The notes under the pieces were generated by a model that saw only the letters and a program-made list of their open reading frames with translations, made no database searches and had not been told where the DNA came from. The translations under genes were made by a program, and so were the position numbers. Below, piece after piece: positions 28,439 through 36,637 of a DNA stretch of 64,000 bases. The DNA is from an uncultured Mesonia sp. Lineage in GTDB: Bacteria; Bacteroidota; Bacteroidia; Flavobacteriales; Flavobacteriaceae. The number at the start of each line of letters is the position of its first letter. Position 1 is the stretch's first letter. The DNA lies in assembly GCA_958296185.1 (NCBI GenBank), contig CATQIB010000013.1, forward strand, positions 62,001 through 126,000, read 5' to 3'.

Positions 28439-28641
28439 ACGCCTTAATTTACCTACAATTTAATGATTTCTTCCTAAAAAATCAGTAAAAACTGCTTTCA
28501 TCCGATTAATTTTATAAATTTTTAAAATTTCCTAAGCTTAAAGCCGAAACTCAATACAGCAATCTACTTAGTATTTACCGAGACAAAACGCCGCTAGAAC
28601 TGCACGATATTTATTATCTTGCTTTCTTAAGCAATTATAGC

Positions 28642-29757
28642 ATGGAAGATTTTTGGCAACTTTACCATCAAGATATTTTATTTGTAGGCTTTGTTTTAGT
28701 GGCTACTGTTTTTTTATTGTGGCTCACCAATTGGAGTTATCGTTTTTTTACCAAGCGACTAGAGAAAAAATACAATTATGAGAGCCTAAGCAGTTTACGC
28801 AATGTAAAGAAAATTTTAAATTTACTTTGGTTGATTACAGGGCTTGCGAGTATCAGCTTTGTGTTTGCGAGTGCCAAAACCACCACTATAATCAAAGAAA
28901 ACCTGCAGCTTATTGTATATGTAGGGGTGGTGCTAGTGGTAAGTATTCTTACCGCCACCATGGTACAATTGTTTTTTAGTAAACGCATTCAAGAGAAAAC
29001 CGCTCAAGGAGCAGACTCTACCAGTTTACGTTTTATTCAATATTTAGCCAGTATAGGCGTTTATCTCGTTGGGGTTTTACTTATAATTTTAGCTTTTCCG
29101 TCGCTTAAACACATTGCCGGTACCGTATTAGGAGGTGCGGGTATTCTCGCAGTTGTTTTGGGTATTGCCTCTCAAGAAGCGCTCGCCAATTTGGTAAGTG
29201 GCTTATTTATCATCAGCTTTAAGCCCTTTAAAATTGGAGATATCATTCAGATTACCGATACCATGATGGGCACCGTGCACGATATTACCTTACGGCATAC
29301 GGTGATTCAAGATTTTCAAAATAAAATGATTGTTATACCCAACTCCATCATCAATAAAGAACGCTTGATTAATTATGATCTGAGCAATAGCTTGGTTCGG
29401 CAATGGATTTTTATGCGCATTGCTTATGAAAGTGATATTGATTTAGCGCGTAAAATTATGCGCGAAGAGTGCATGAAGCACCCCTTTACCCTAGACAACC
29501 GCACGCCGCTAGAAAAAGCCAATAATGAGCCTGTAGTACCTGTAAAGGTAGTCGAGTTACAAGAGTCGGCTGTATTGATGCGCGCTTGGGTATGGACCAG
29601 CAACTACGCCGATTCATTTGACTTGAAGTGCGATTTGCTCGAATCGATAAAAAAACGTTTTGATGCCGAAGGTATAAGCATACCTTACCCCCACCGCACA
29701 ATGGTTTATAAAAATAACCCTCAGCTTGACCCCGATCACAAGCCACAAGGCCTTTAA
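28642..29757 (+). CDS. MscS-family mechanosensitive ion channel
   Basis: This is an inner-membrane channel for osmotic downshock. The 371-aa protein has an extra N-terminal helix pair and the pore helix region (AGTVLGGAGILAVVLGIASQEALANLVSGLFIISFKPFKIGDII, about 165-205). The beta domain and C-terminal alpha/beta domain end in SIPYPHRTMVY. All the hallmark glycine/alanine packing positions of TM3 are visible. The frame stays open for 44 codons upstream of the ATG (28510-28641) without a start codon, and that stretch looks protein-like (see findings). Confidence 0.93.
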   Translation: MEDFWQLYHQDILFVGFVLVATVFLLWLTNWSYRFFTKRLEKKYNYESLSSLRNVKKILNLLWLITGLASISFVFASAKTTTIIKENLQLIVYVGVVLVVSILTATMVQLFFSKRIQEKTAQGADSTSLRFIQYLASIGVYLVGVLLIILAFPSLKHIAGTVLGGAGILAVVLGIASQEALANLVSGLFIISFKPFKIGDIIQITDTMMGTVHDITLRHTVIQDFQNKMIVIPNSIINKERLINYDLSNSLVRQWIFMRIAYESDIDLARKIMREECMKHPFTLDNRTPLEKANNEPVVPVKVVELQESAVLMRAWVWTSNYADSFDLKCDLLESIKKRFDAEGISIPYPHRTMVYKNNPQLDPDHKPQGL

Positions 29758-29830
29758 ATTTATTCGGCTCAAGGCTGTGCTTTTTTAAATAGAAAAATGT
29801 AAGTTTGGGTGAAGAAAAAACACCTGCCGC

Positions 29831-30412
29831 ATGAACGACTTCTTAATTTATTTTAACTTAGGGCTCACACACGTACTCGATTGGAATGCCTATGATCACG
29901 TTTTGTTCCTCAGTGTTTTGGTTGCAGCCTTTGGATTTAAAGATTTTAAACCCGTAATTGCTTTAGTTACCCTGTTTACATTAGGCCACACCCTATCTTT
30001 AGTACTCGCGGCTTATGATTGGGTAAGTCTTTCGAGCAGGGTGATCGAGTTTTTAATACCCGTGAGCATTTTGGTCACCGCAATTTACCGTTTGTTTACT
30101 GCGGGAAAAAATGTAAAAAGCGGTAAGACTTTACTCTACGCCATCACGCTTTTTTTCGGGTTGGTTCATGGGTTTGGGTTTTCTTCATTTTTTCTTAGCA
30201 CCACAGGAAGTTCTGGAGTAGATTTTGGCAGGTTATTCGCTTTTGCCGTAGGTATAGAAGCCGCTCAGCTTATTGTAGTCTTGGTAGTGCTTTTACTAAG
30301 TTTGGTATTTCAAAGCCTATTGCGTTTTTCAAAACGGGATTGGGTATTGTTTATCGCTGCCTTGGTTATAGGATTAAGCATTCCGCTGTTGCGTGCCAAT
30401 TGGATTCTTTAG
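29831..30412 (+). CDS. HupE/UreJ family membrane protein
   Basis: The 193-aa protein has about six membrane helices and the family pattern GLTHVLDWNAYDHVLFLSVLVA ... FTLGHTLSLVLAA ... FGLVHGFGFSSFF. Conserved histidines and aspartate in the membrane (HVLDWNAYDH, GHT, HGFGF) suggest metal binding. HupE/UreJ proteins are linked to nickel or cobalt uptake, but no urease or hydrogenase gene is here, so the metal is unknown. It appears to be a single gene; the 240 bp after it hold nothing recognisable except the dCMP deaminase promoter. Confidence 0.85.
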   Translation: MNDFLIYFNLGLTHVLDWNAYDHVLFLSVLVAAFGFKDFKPVIALVTLFTLGHTLSLVLAAYDWVSLSSRVIEFLIPVSILVTAIYRLFTAGKNVKSGKTLLYAITLFFGLVHGFGFSSFFLSTTGSSGVDFGRLFAFAVGIEAAQLIVVLVVLLLSLVFQSLLRFSKRDWVLFIAALVIGLSIPLLRANWIL

Positions 30413-30602
30413 TTTTTCCTTTACGGATGCCTAATCGGTTGCTTTTATATAGCATGCAACAACCAAATAAAACTTTTACTCCTATCGCTTTTTATAAACC
30501 AGAAGGACCAATTTTGGTCGCTACCCGAAATTAAATCCGTAAAGCTATGCCCAGCTGCCTGCACTGCTTAAAATATATCGGGATAAATTGGATGAAAAAC
30601 AA

Positions 30603-30610
30603 TAAATTTG
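30603..30610 (+). promoter_or_regulatory. -7 element for the dCMP deaminase-protease unit
   Basis: TAAATTTG is an exact match to TAnnTTTG, 42 nt before the dCMP deaminase start. Confidence 0.4.
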
Positions 30611-30652
30611 TGTCGGTTATAGTTTTAATAAGCAGCAAGACCAGATAATTTT

Positions 30653-31093
30653 ATGGATAAAGCAAAGCAACTTAAATTTGACAAGGCTTACCTACGCATG
30701 GCTAAAGAATGGGGGAAACTTTCGCACTGCCAGCGCAAACAGGTAGGCGCCATTATAGTGAAAGATCGCATGATTATATCAGACGGGTATAACGGAACGC
30801 CTAGCGGTTTCGAAAATCCTTGTGAAGATGAAGACGGACTTACCAAATGGTATGTCTTGCACGCCGAAGCCAACGCCATATTAAAGGTGGCCCGAAGTAC
30901 CCAAACTTGTAAAGATGCTACATTGTATATTACCATGTCTCCCTGTAAAGATTGCAGCAAGCTTATACACCAAGCTGGCATAAAACGTGTGGTATATTTA
31001 AACGCTTATAAAGACAATGCCGGAATAGATTTTTTAAAGCGTGCCGGCGTTGAAGTAGAACATTTTAATGATATAGCTCACCAGCCAATTTGA
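30653..31093 (+). CDS. dCMP deaminase family protein
   Basis: This zinc enzyme converts dCMP to dUMP for thymidylate synthesis. The 146-aa protein has the zinc motif HAEANAILK and PCKDCSKLI, and the substrate region VKDRMIISDGYNGTPSGFENPCED typical of dCMP (ComEB-like) deaminases rather than TadA. Its stop TGA overlaps the TTG start of the downstream protease by 3 bases, so the two are translationally coupled. The functional reason for this coupling is not obvious. Confidence 0.92.
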   Translation: MDKAKQLKFDKAYLRMAKEWGKLSHCQRKQVGAIIVKDRMIISDGYNGTPSGFENPCEDEDGLTKWYVLHAEANAILKVARSTQTCKDATLYITMSPCKDCSKLIHQAGIKRVVYLNAYKDNAGIDFLKRAGVEVEHFNDIAHQPI

Positions 31094-32673
31094 AAAAAAT
31101 AAATCCCATATACTTTCCGCTATTGCTAGGGCTGTTTTTAGCGCTAGGAATTTTTGCAGGTGCCTACCTCAATTTTGAAACCCCACTCGATAGCCCAAAT
31201 ACCACAAATAAAAAGAAAGAAAAACTGGGAAGACTTATCGATTATATCGATTATGAGTATGTAGATGCCGTAAATACCGATAGTATTGTAGACGTAACGG
31301 TAAACAGCATTCTTGCCAATCTCGATCCGCATTCTACTTATATTCCGCAAAGTGAATACGCAGAGGTAAGTGAAAATATGAAAGGGGATTTTGTGGGTAT
31401 TGGTATAAATTTTTATCGTATTAATGACACCATTACCGTTATTCGTCCGCTAGACGATAGCCCAAGCGCTAAAGCGGGAATAAAAGCCGGCGATCGCATT
31501 TTATATGCCGACAACCAGGCTTTATTTAGCGCTCAGCTCAGCAATGATTCGCTAAGTAAGATTCTTAAAGGTAAAGTAAACAGCAGCGTGCTGTTAAAGG
31601 TACAACGCAAGGGTAGCGATTCTTTACTCGAAATTGAAGTAGAACGCGATCACATTCCCATTAAAAGTATTGATGCCGCCTATATGCTAGGCCCCGAATT
31701 GGGCTACATAAAAATAAACCGATTTGCCGAAAACACCTTTATCGAGTATCAAAAAGCCTCTCAAAAACTAATCGATCTAGGAGCCAAAAACATGGTGCTA
31801 GATTTGCGCGACAACGGCGGAGGCTTTCTCAAACCTGCAATACAAATCGCCGATGATTTTTTAAAAGAAGATCAACTCATTTTATTTACTAAAAATAAGC
31901 GCGATGAGGTAGTTAAGACCATGGCCAGCGATGTGGGTAATTTTGAATCGGCACAGGTGTATGTATTGATTAATGAACATACCGCCTCGGCAAGTGAGGT
32001 GATTGCGGGTGCCTTGCAAGATCACGATATAGGAACCATTATTGGTAGGCGTTCTTACGGAAAAGGTTTGGTGCAACGCGAGATGGAATTGGGCGATGGC
32101 AGTGCGGTAAGGCTTACCGTAGCACGCTATTACACGCCTACAGGAAGATCTATACAAAAGCCATACGGAGACAATAACGAAAATTACCATCTAGAGTACC
32201 TCAACCGATATGAAAATGGCGAATTAAAACACAAAGATAGCATTCAAGTAAACGATAGCTTGCGTTATACTACCCCTAAAGGAAAAGTGGTCTATGGTGG
32301 TGGAGGTATTACTCCAGATGTGTTTATACCTAAAGATACCCATGTGACCAAAGAAAAACTAACTTATATGCTTCGCGGAGGTATTATGGATCGGTTTGTA
32401 TTTAACAAGCTCGAGAAAGACAGAAGTGCATTTACAGACCTCTCTAAAGAGGAGTTCATTCAATCGTACGAGCTAGACGAGGAGTGGGTTCGTGAATTCA
32501 TTAGCTACCTTCATCAATTCAATTTTGATTACCGATTTGGTCGTTACCAAGAATTGCTTAAGCTATACCTCAAAGCCAGTATGGGCGAGCAGTTGTTTAA
32601 CACCCAAGTAAAAGAGCAAATCATCAATTCTCAAGACCCTTATATAAAAAGAGTAGAGCGTCTCGCTTTTTAA
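31090..32673 (+). CDS. S41 carboxyl-terminal processing protease (CtpA-like)
   Basis: This is a periplasmic serine protease with an N-terminal membrane anchor (IYFPLLLGLFLALGIFAGAYL). A PDZ domain lies at about 95-170 (VGIGINFYRINDTITVIRPLDDSPSAKAGIKAGDRIL). The S41 catalytic core has S300 in TASASE and K325 in SYGKG, at the 25-residue spacing of the family. The 527-aa length is normal for Bacteroidota members. The start is TTG, fused to the dCMP deaminase stop (TTGA). It probably matures or degrades envelope proteins. Confidence 0.93.
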   Translation: MKKINPIYFPLLLGLFLALGIFAGAYLNFETPLDSPNTTNKKKEKLGRLIDYIDYEYVDAVNTDSIVDVTVNSILANLDPHSTYIPQSEYAEVSENMKGDFVGIGINFYRINDTITVIRPLDDSPSAKAGIKAGDRILYADNQALFSAQLSNDSLSKILKGKVNSSVLLKVQRKGSDSLLEIEVERDHIPIKSIDAAYMLGPELGYIKINRFAENTFIEYQKASQKLIDLGAKNMVLDLRDNGGGFLKPAIQIADDFLKEDQLILFTKNKRDEVVKTMASDVGNFESAQVYVLINEHTASASEVIAGALQDHDIGTIIGRRSYGKGLVQREMELGDGSAVRLTVARYYTPTGRSIQKPYGDNNENYHLEYLNRYENGELKHKDSIQVNDSLRYTTPKGKVVYGGGGITPDVFIPKDTHVTKEKLTYMLRGGIMDRFVFNKLEKDRSAFTDLSKEEFIQSYELDEEWVREFISYLHQFNFDYRFGRYQELLKLYLKASMGEQLFNTQVKEQIINSQDPYIKRVERLAF

Positions 32674-32680
32674 GGCTTGC

Positions 32681-32884
32681 TTATTCTTGGTCTTGGTATT
32701 TCTTTTGAATGCTTCTTGATACCAGTAAAATAAGCATTAATACCAAAACACATAAACTAGCTAAGACTCCGGCTAATGCAATAGAGCTCTCTTTACTCAT
32801 AATATGGTTCAGGTCGAGCATACTAATATTAAAAGCGGCTAAAGCAATGGCTAGGCCTATGATCACAAAAATTACATACTTCAT
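32681..32884 (-). CDS. Small two-TM membrane protein, 67 aa
   Basis: The protein (MKYVIFVIIGLAIALAAFNI ... IALAGVLASLCVLVLMLILLVSRSIQKKYQDQE) has two hydrophobic helices joined by a short polar stretch and a charged tail. Its start is 5 nt downstream of the MarC stop, so it is probably the second gene of that operon. No family is recognised. Confidence 0.65.
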   Translation of the reverse strand: MKYVIFVIIGLAIALAAFNISMLDLNHIMSKESSIALAGVLASLCVLVLMLILLVSRSIQKKYQDQE

Positions 32885-32889
32885 AACAA

Positions 32890-33465
32890 CTAGTTGAATA
32901 AATTTTGAATATTGGTGACAAATAATTTTACGGCAATAGCCAATAGAATAACACCAAAAATCTTACGTATTACATTAATTCCTTGAGAACCCAATACCGT
33001 CTCAATTTTTTTAGACGATTTAAGCACCAAGTACACAAAGATAATATTAATAATGATGGCGGCAATAATATTAACAGTCGCATACTCTGCACGCAATGAC
33101 AATAAGGTTGTCATAGTACCGGCACCTGCCACCAAAGGAAATGCCAGAGGTACAATAGAAGCCGTTTCGGGTGCATCATCTTTATACAATTGTATTCCTA
33201 AGATCATTTCTAGTGCCAGGAAAAATAAAATAAAAGCACCCGCAACCGCAAAGGAGTTTACATCAATCCCAATTAATTTTAGAATCTCTTCTCCTACAAA
33301 CAAGAAAATCACCATTAGAATAGCGGCTACAATCGCTGCCTTTTCACTTTGAATATGCCCTACTTTACGCCTTAAATCAACAATAATAGGAATACTCCCA
33401 ATAATATCTATTACAGCAAATAAGATAAGGCTAGCAGTTACTATTTCTTTTAAGTCAAAACCCAT
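32890..33465 (-). CDS. MarC-family integral membrane protein
   Basis: The 191-aa protein has six predicted helices. It shows the MarC/UPF0056 pattern: LILFAVIDIIGSIPIIVDLRRK near the N-terminus, then a middle helix pair and VPLAFPLVAGAGTMTTLLSL. The family's function is unknown despite the name (it does not determine multiple antibiotic resistance). It is transcribed with the small membrane protein at 32681-32884. An exact -7 element lies at 33498-33505. Confidence 0.9.
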   Translation of the reverse strand: MGFDLKEIVTASLILFAVIDIIGSIPIIVDLRRKVGHIQSEKAAIVAAILMVIFLFVGEEILKLIGIDVNSFAVAGAFILFFLALEMILGIQLYKDDAPETASIVPLAFPLVAGAGTMTTLLSLRAEYATVNIIAAIIINIIFVYLVLKSSKKIETVLGSQGINVIRKIFGVILLAIAVKLFVTNIQNLFN

Positions 33466-33497
33466 AACTTCTTAATATTCTTTGTTTTAAAAGCCCG

Positions 33498-33505
33498 CAA
33501 AATTA
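33498..33505 (-). promoter_or_regulatory. -7 element of the marC-like operon
   Basis: The minus strand reads TAATTTTG, an exact TAnnTTTG match, 33 nt before the start codon. Confidence 0.45.
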
Positions 33506-33565
33506 AAATTTAAATCGGGTTTTAAAGAATATAATTTTTAAATTTTTCATAAATTTTTATAAGCG

Positions 33566-33573
33566 TATCTTTG
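33566..33573 (+). promoter_or_regulatory. -7 element of the DUF3109 gene
   Basis: TATCTTTG is an exact TAnnTTTG match 19 nt before the ATG at 33593. Confidence 0.5.
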
Positions 33574-33592
33574 CCCAAAATCGGTAATTAGC

Positions 33593-34156
33593 ATGTTTCA
33601 AATCGGTAAAACAATCGTATCAGAAGATATACTCACTAAAGATTTTGTTTGCAACCTAAAAGCCTGCAAAGGAGCTTGTTGTGTAGAAGGTGAAGCTGGC
33701 GCGCCAGTGGATCCTGAAGAGGTGAGCCAGTTAGAAGAAGTTTACTCAAGTGTAAAGCCTTATTTAAGGCCAGAAGGTATAAAGGCCATCGAGGAACAAG
33801 GCTTGTATGTAAGCAATGATTTAGGCGAATTGGAAACACCTTTGGTGAATGGCGGAGAATGTGCCTATGTAACTTTTGACGATAAAGGCACAGCCCTTTG
33901 CGGAATTGAAGCCGCTTACCGCGATGGAAAAACCCAATGGAAAAAACCGATTTCTTGCGAATTGTACCCTGTACGTGTACAGCGTTATTCAGATTTTGCC
34001 GCGGTAAATTACCACCGTTGGCCCATTTGCGATGACGCCTGTAGCTTAGGAAAGCAACTCCAAACTCCTATTTATAAATTTGTAAAAGAAGCGCTGATTA
34101 AGAAATTCGGTGAAGATTGGTATGCCGAAATCGAGAAAACAGCTCAAGATTTATAA
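33593..34156 (+). CDS. DUF3109 family cysteine-rich protein
   Basis: The 187-aa cytoplasmic protein has several conserved cysteines: CNLKACKGACCVEG near the N-terminus, GECAYV, LCGIEAAY, ISCELYPVR and CDDACSLGK. The pattern (also called YkgJ-like) suggests a zinc or Fe-S site. DUF3109 is widespread in Bacteroidota; its function is unknown. It forms a single-gene unit with its own promoter, and a terminator follows at 34292-34319. Confidence 0.9.
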   Translation: MFQIGKTIVSEDILTKDFVCNLKACKGACCVEGEAGAPVDPEEVSQLEEVYSSVKPYLRPEGIKAIEEQGLYVSNDLGELETPLVNGGECAYVTFDDKGTALCGIEAAYRDGKTQWKKPISCELYPVRVQRYSDFAAVNYHRWPICDDACSLGKQLQTPIYKFVKEALIKKFGEDWYAEIEKTAQDL

Positions 34157-34291
34157 GCTTATGCCTACTTGGTAATAAGCGTTTATAACAAGATTTTCAA
34201 TACCCAATATCGGGTATCTTTTACAAGCTAACAAGCTGTATTTCAGTATTTTGCTAGTTACACATAAAAAACAACCACTTACAAACTATTT

Positions 34292-34319
34292 AGGCTCAAT
34301 TGCAAACTGAGCCTTTTTT
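34292..34319 (+). terminator. Intrinsic terminator after the DUF3109 gene
   Basis: AGGCTCA (34292-34298) and TGAGCCT (34308-34314) form a stem followed by a T run. It lies about 135 nt after the DUF3109 stop and before the DUF4412 gene. Confidence 0.75.
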
Positions 34320-34379
34320 ATTGCCTGTATTCATCCGATATTTGAGTCAATCAAAAACCGCAAACCGATGGATGCACGA

Positions 34380-35153
34380 ATGAAATATGTACTGATTGCT
34401 TTTAGTTTATTGATTGGGCTGAGTCCTTGTGAGGCCCAAATTTTTAAAAAGCTTAAAAAGAGAGTCGAGCAAAAAGCCGAACAAGTTATCATTGATAAAT
34501 CGGCCGATAAGGCTGCCAAAGGCGTTGAAAGTGGGATGGATGAGGTTTTAAATGCACCCCAGAACATTCGCGTAAAGTCGAGCAAAATCGCACCCAAAGA
34601 GCATTATCATTTTGACTATACCTATGTGCTTAAGATGCAAAGTCAACAACAGCAAATGCAAATGACCTATTTTTTAGATACAGACAACCAGTATATGGGC
34701 ATGAAACTGCAAGACGCTGGCGCGGATATGTTTATGGTTATCGATTCACAAAAGAACACACAATTTAGTTTTATTCAGGCCGGCAATCAAAAAATAGTTC
34801 AGGCGATGCAGGTCGATTTGGAGGAAGATACTTGGGGAGAAGATAGCGATTACCAATTTAGTGATTTACCCTCAAAGAATATTTTAGGCTATACATGCAA
34901 AGGCAAACGCTACACCAATGATGAATACCAAATAGATCTGTATTTTACGCAAGAGGTTCCGGTAAAGATGATTTACCAACAACAACAAAACCTCAAGAAT
35001 TTCCCTGAAGGTTTTGATCCTAACGAAAACGGCTTGGTTCTATTAATGGAGTTCAAGCACCATAAAAAATCAAAACGAGATATGCGTATGCGCTGCATAA
35101 GTTTAGAGAAAAAACCTTTTAGTTTTTCGACAGCCGGTTACCAACAATTTTAA
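34380..35153 (+). CDS. DUF4412 domain-containing secreted protein
   Basis: The 257-aa protein has a signal peptide (MKYVLIAFSLLIGLSPCEAQ) and then a basic helix (IFKKLKKRVEQKAEQ). A DUF4412-like beta domain follows (TYVLKMQSQQQQMQMTYFLDTDNQYMGMK ... LPSKNILGYTCKGKRYTNDEYQIDLYFTQEVPV). An in-frame ATG 12 nt upstream at 34368 is possible; I prefer 34380 because the signal peptide is then canonical. It is probably periplasmic and of unknown function. It is followed after 51 nt by an outer-membrane protein gene, possibly in the same operon. Confidence 0.8.
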   Translation: MKYVLIAFSLLIGLSPCEAQIFKKLKKRVEQKAEQVIIDKSADKAAKGVESGMDEVLNAPQNIRVKSSKIAPKEHYHFDYTYVLKMQSQQQQMQMTYFLDTDNQYMGMKLQDAGADMFMVIDSQKNTQFSFIQAGNQKIVQAMQVDLEEDTWGEDSDYQFSDLPSKNILGYTCKGKRYTNDEYQIDLYFTQEVPVKMIYQQQQNLKNFPEGFDPNENGLVLLMEFKHHKKSKRDMRMRCISLEKKPFSFSTAGYQQF

Positions 35154-35204
35154 ACAAACAAACTTTAATCAATAATAACTATCTATCAACTAAACCATTA
35201 CATT

Positions 35205-35720
35205 ATGAAACTAAAATTACTTTTTACCGCACTTTGTTTAATCGCTGGAGGCTTATGGAGTAGCCAAGCTCAAATGCAAACCAAAATTGGAGCCGCATTG
35301 GCTTATGGTACCGAAATTGAAAACATCGGTTTGGGCGCTACAGCCGAATTTCATATTGCAGAACGCATTAGTCTTTCTCCCAATTTTATTTATTATTTCC
35401 CTAAAGAAGAAGGCCCTATAAAAGTAAACTGGTGGGAAATTAATGCAGACGGGCATTATTACTTTCTAGCCGATGACGGTATTCAAGTCTTTGGACTTGC
35501 CGGAGTAAATTACAGTCAGGTTAAAGTAAAATCTGATATAGATTTCGGTCCGTTTGGCGGTGGCGATTTTGAAGCCAGCGATGGTCGTATAGGCTTAAAT
35601 ATTGGAGCAGGTATTAATTTTGACCTTGGCTCAAGCTTAGTGCCCTTTGCCAAACTAAAATATGTAATCATAGAGGAAGGTCAAGCGGTTATCGCCGCTG
35701 GCGTAAAATTCAAAATATAA
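35205..35720 (+). CDS. Small outer-membrane beta-barrel protein
   Basis: The 171-aa protein has a signal peptide (ending SSQAQ) and a porin-like repeat of amphipathic strands (KIGAALAYGTEIENIGLGATAEFHIAERISLSPNFIYYFP ... VFGLAGVNYSQVKVKSD). The final strand is VIAAGVKFKI. This is the size of OmpW/OmpX-type 8-stranded barrels. It lies between the DUF4412 gene and a lipoprotein gene with short gaps, suggesting a three-gene envelope unit. Confidence 0.85.
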   Translation: MKLKLLFTALCLIAGGLWSSQAQMQTKIGAALAYGTEIENIGLGATAEFHIAERISLSPNFIYYFPKEEGPIKVNWWEINADGHYYFLADDGIQVFGLAGVNYSQVKVKSDIDFGPFGGGDFEASDGRIGLNIGAGINFDLGSSLVPFAKLKYVIIEEGQAVIAAGVKFKI

Positions 35721-35746
35721 ACTAACTACTACAAACCAATCCTATT

Positions 35747-36346
35747 ATGCAACTCAATTATCAAACTATCAAACTTAGCTTTTTGCTTTTAGCGAGTTTA
35801 ATGCTTATTGCCTGCAGTAGCGATGACGATTCCGCTTCGCCAACAGGTGAAAATAACGATCAGAGCTCGTACATTTTAAACATCGAGAACAAAGGTGAAT
35901 TCAGCAACACCTTTATCACAGATACCGAAGGCAGTGATTGGAACAATATGGCTGCCGTTTATGTGAATAGCGACGGAATTGAAGGCTTAAGCATTTCGCT
36001 TAGCGATGAAGATAAAAATTTATATCTCACAGGCTTTATAAAAATGAATAATGGTAAAGCCATGCCGCTCACCGACTATGATAGCGAAGAAAACAATCCA
36101 GAAAATAGTTCGGCTCTAGCCATTACTTTCACAGGATTCACCGGTGAAGGCTATATATCTCGCTCGGGAACCGTAACGGTAAAGAACTTAAAAACCTATT
36201 TTGCTACCGAAGAGGGCGGCCTAGCTAGTCTAGATTTAATTTTAGACGGTATTTTTGACAATAGCGCTACCGAAATTAACGAATCGCTAAAAATTACGGG
36301 AACGCTTAAATTTCGTATCGGGGCTGGTGCATACCTCCCACAATAG
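35747..36346 (+). CDS. Lipoprotein of unknown function
   Basis: The 199-aa protein has the lipobox LLASLMLIAC followed by an acidic SSDDDSAS linker that may direct surface export of Bacteroidota lipoproteins. The mature part is beta-rich and acidic (EGLSISLSDEDKNLYLTGFIKMNNGK ... LKITGTLKFRIGAG). It starts 26 nt after the barrel gene stop. No specific family is recognised. Confidence 0.75.
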   Translation: MQLNYQTIKLSFLLLASLMLIACSSDDDSASPTGENNDQSSYILNIENKGEFSNTFITDTEGSDWNNMAAVYVNSDGIEGLSISLSDEDKNLYLTGFIKMNNGKAMPLTDYDSEENNPENSSALAITFTGFTGEGYISRSGTVTVKNLKTYFATEEGGLASLDLILDGIFDNSATEINESLKITGTLKFRIGAGAYLPQ

Positions 36347-36440
36347 CATTTTGATTAACCAACCAAAACCATCAGTTTAAAAACCGGATTGTAGGTTTAC
36401 CTCGTAAACGACAATTAAACTAACTAACCAATCCTTTTAC

Positions 36441-36472
36441 CCTGTACCGACCGGTTTTCTGGTACAGGTTTT
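36441..36472 (+). terminator. Intrinsic terminator after the lipoprotein gene
   Basis: CCTGTACC (36441-36448) pairs with GGTACAGG (36461-36468), followed by TTTT. It closes the 34380-36346 unit. Confidence 0.7.
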
Positions 36473-36479
36473 ACTAAAG

Positions 36480-36579
36480 TACAAAGCAACTTGATTGCGC
36501 AACACCGTTTAAGTTTTGTGTATTTGTGAATAGCCTCGCTATTTTTGTGTTAGCCGTGCAAAGTTGCTTTGTATTTTTT
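36480..36579 (+). ncRNA. Long intergenic hairpin, candidate structured RNA
   Basis: TACAAAGCAACTT (36480-36492) and AAGTTGCTTTGTA (36561-36573) form a perfect 13-bp stem ending in a T6 run. Inside are GCAACAC/GTGTTaGC and the hairpin AATAGC-CTC-GCTATT. This could be a small RNA with its own terminator or a MITE-like element; strand is tentative. Confidence 0.4.
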
Positions 36580-36637
36580 ATTCTAGAACTCCCTAAAACT
36601 GCATTGAGTTTAGTATTTTTACCCGTAAAACTAACGC

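Noticed and set aside
30340-30534. 64-codon frame overlapping the HupE/UreJ gene end
   Set aside because: It overlaps a clear gene in another frame and has no coding signs of its own.
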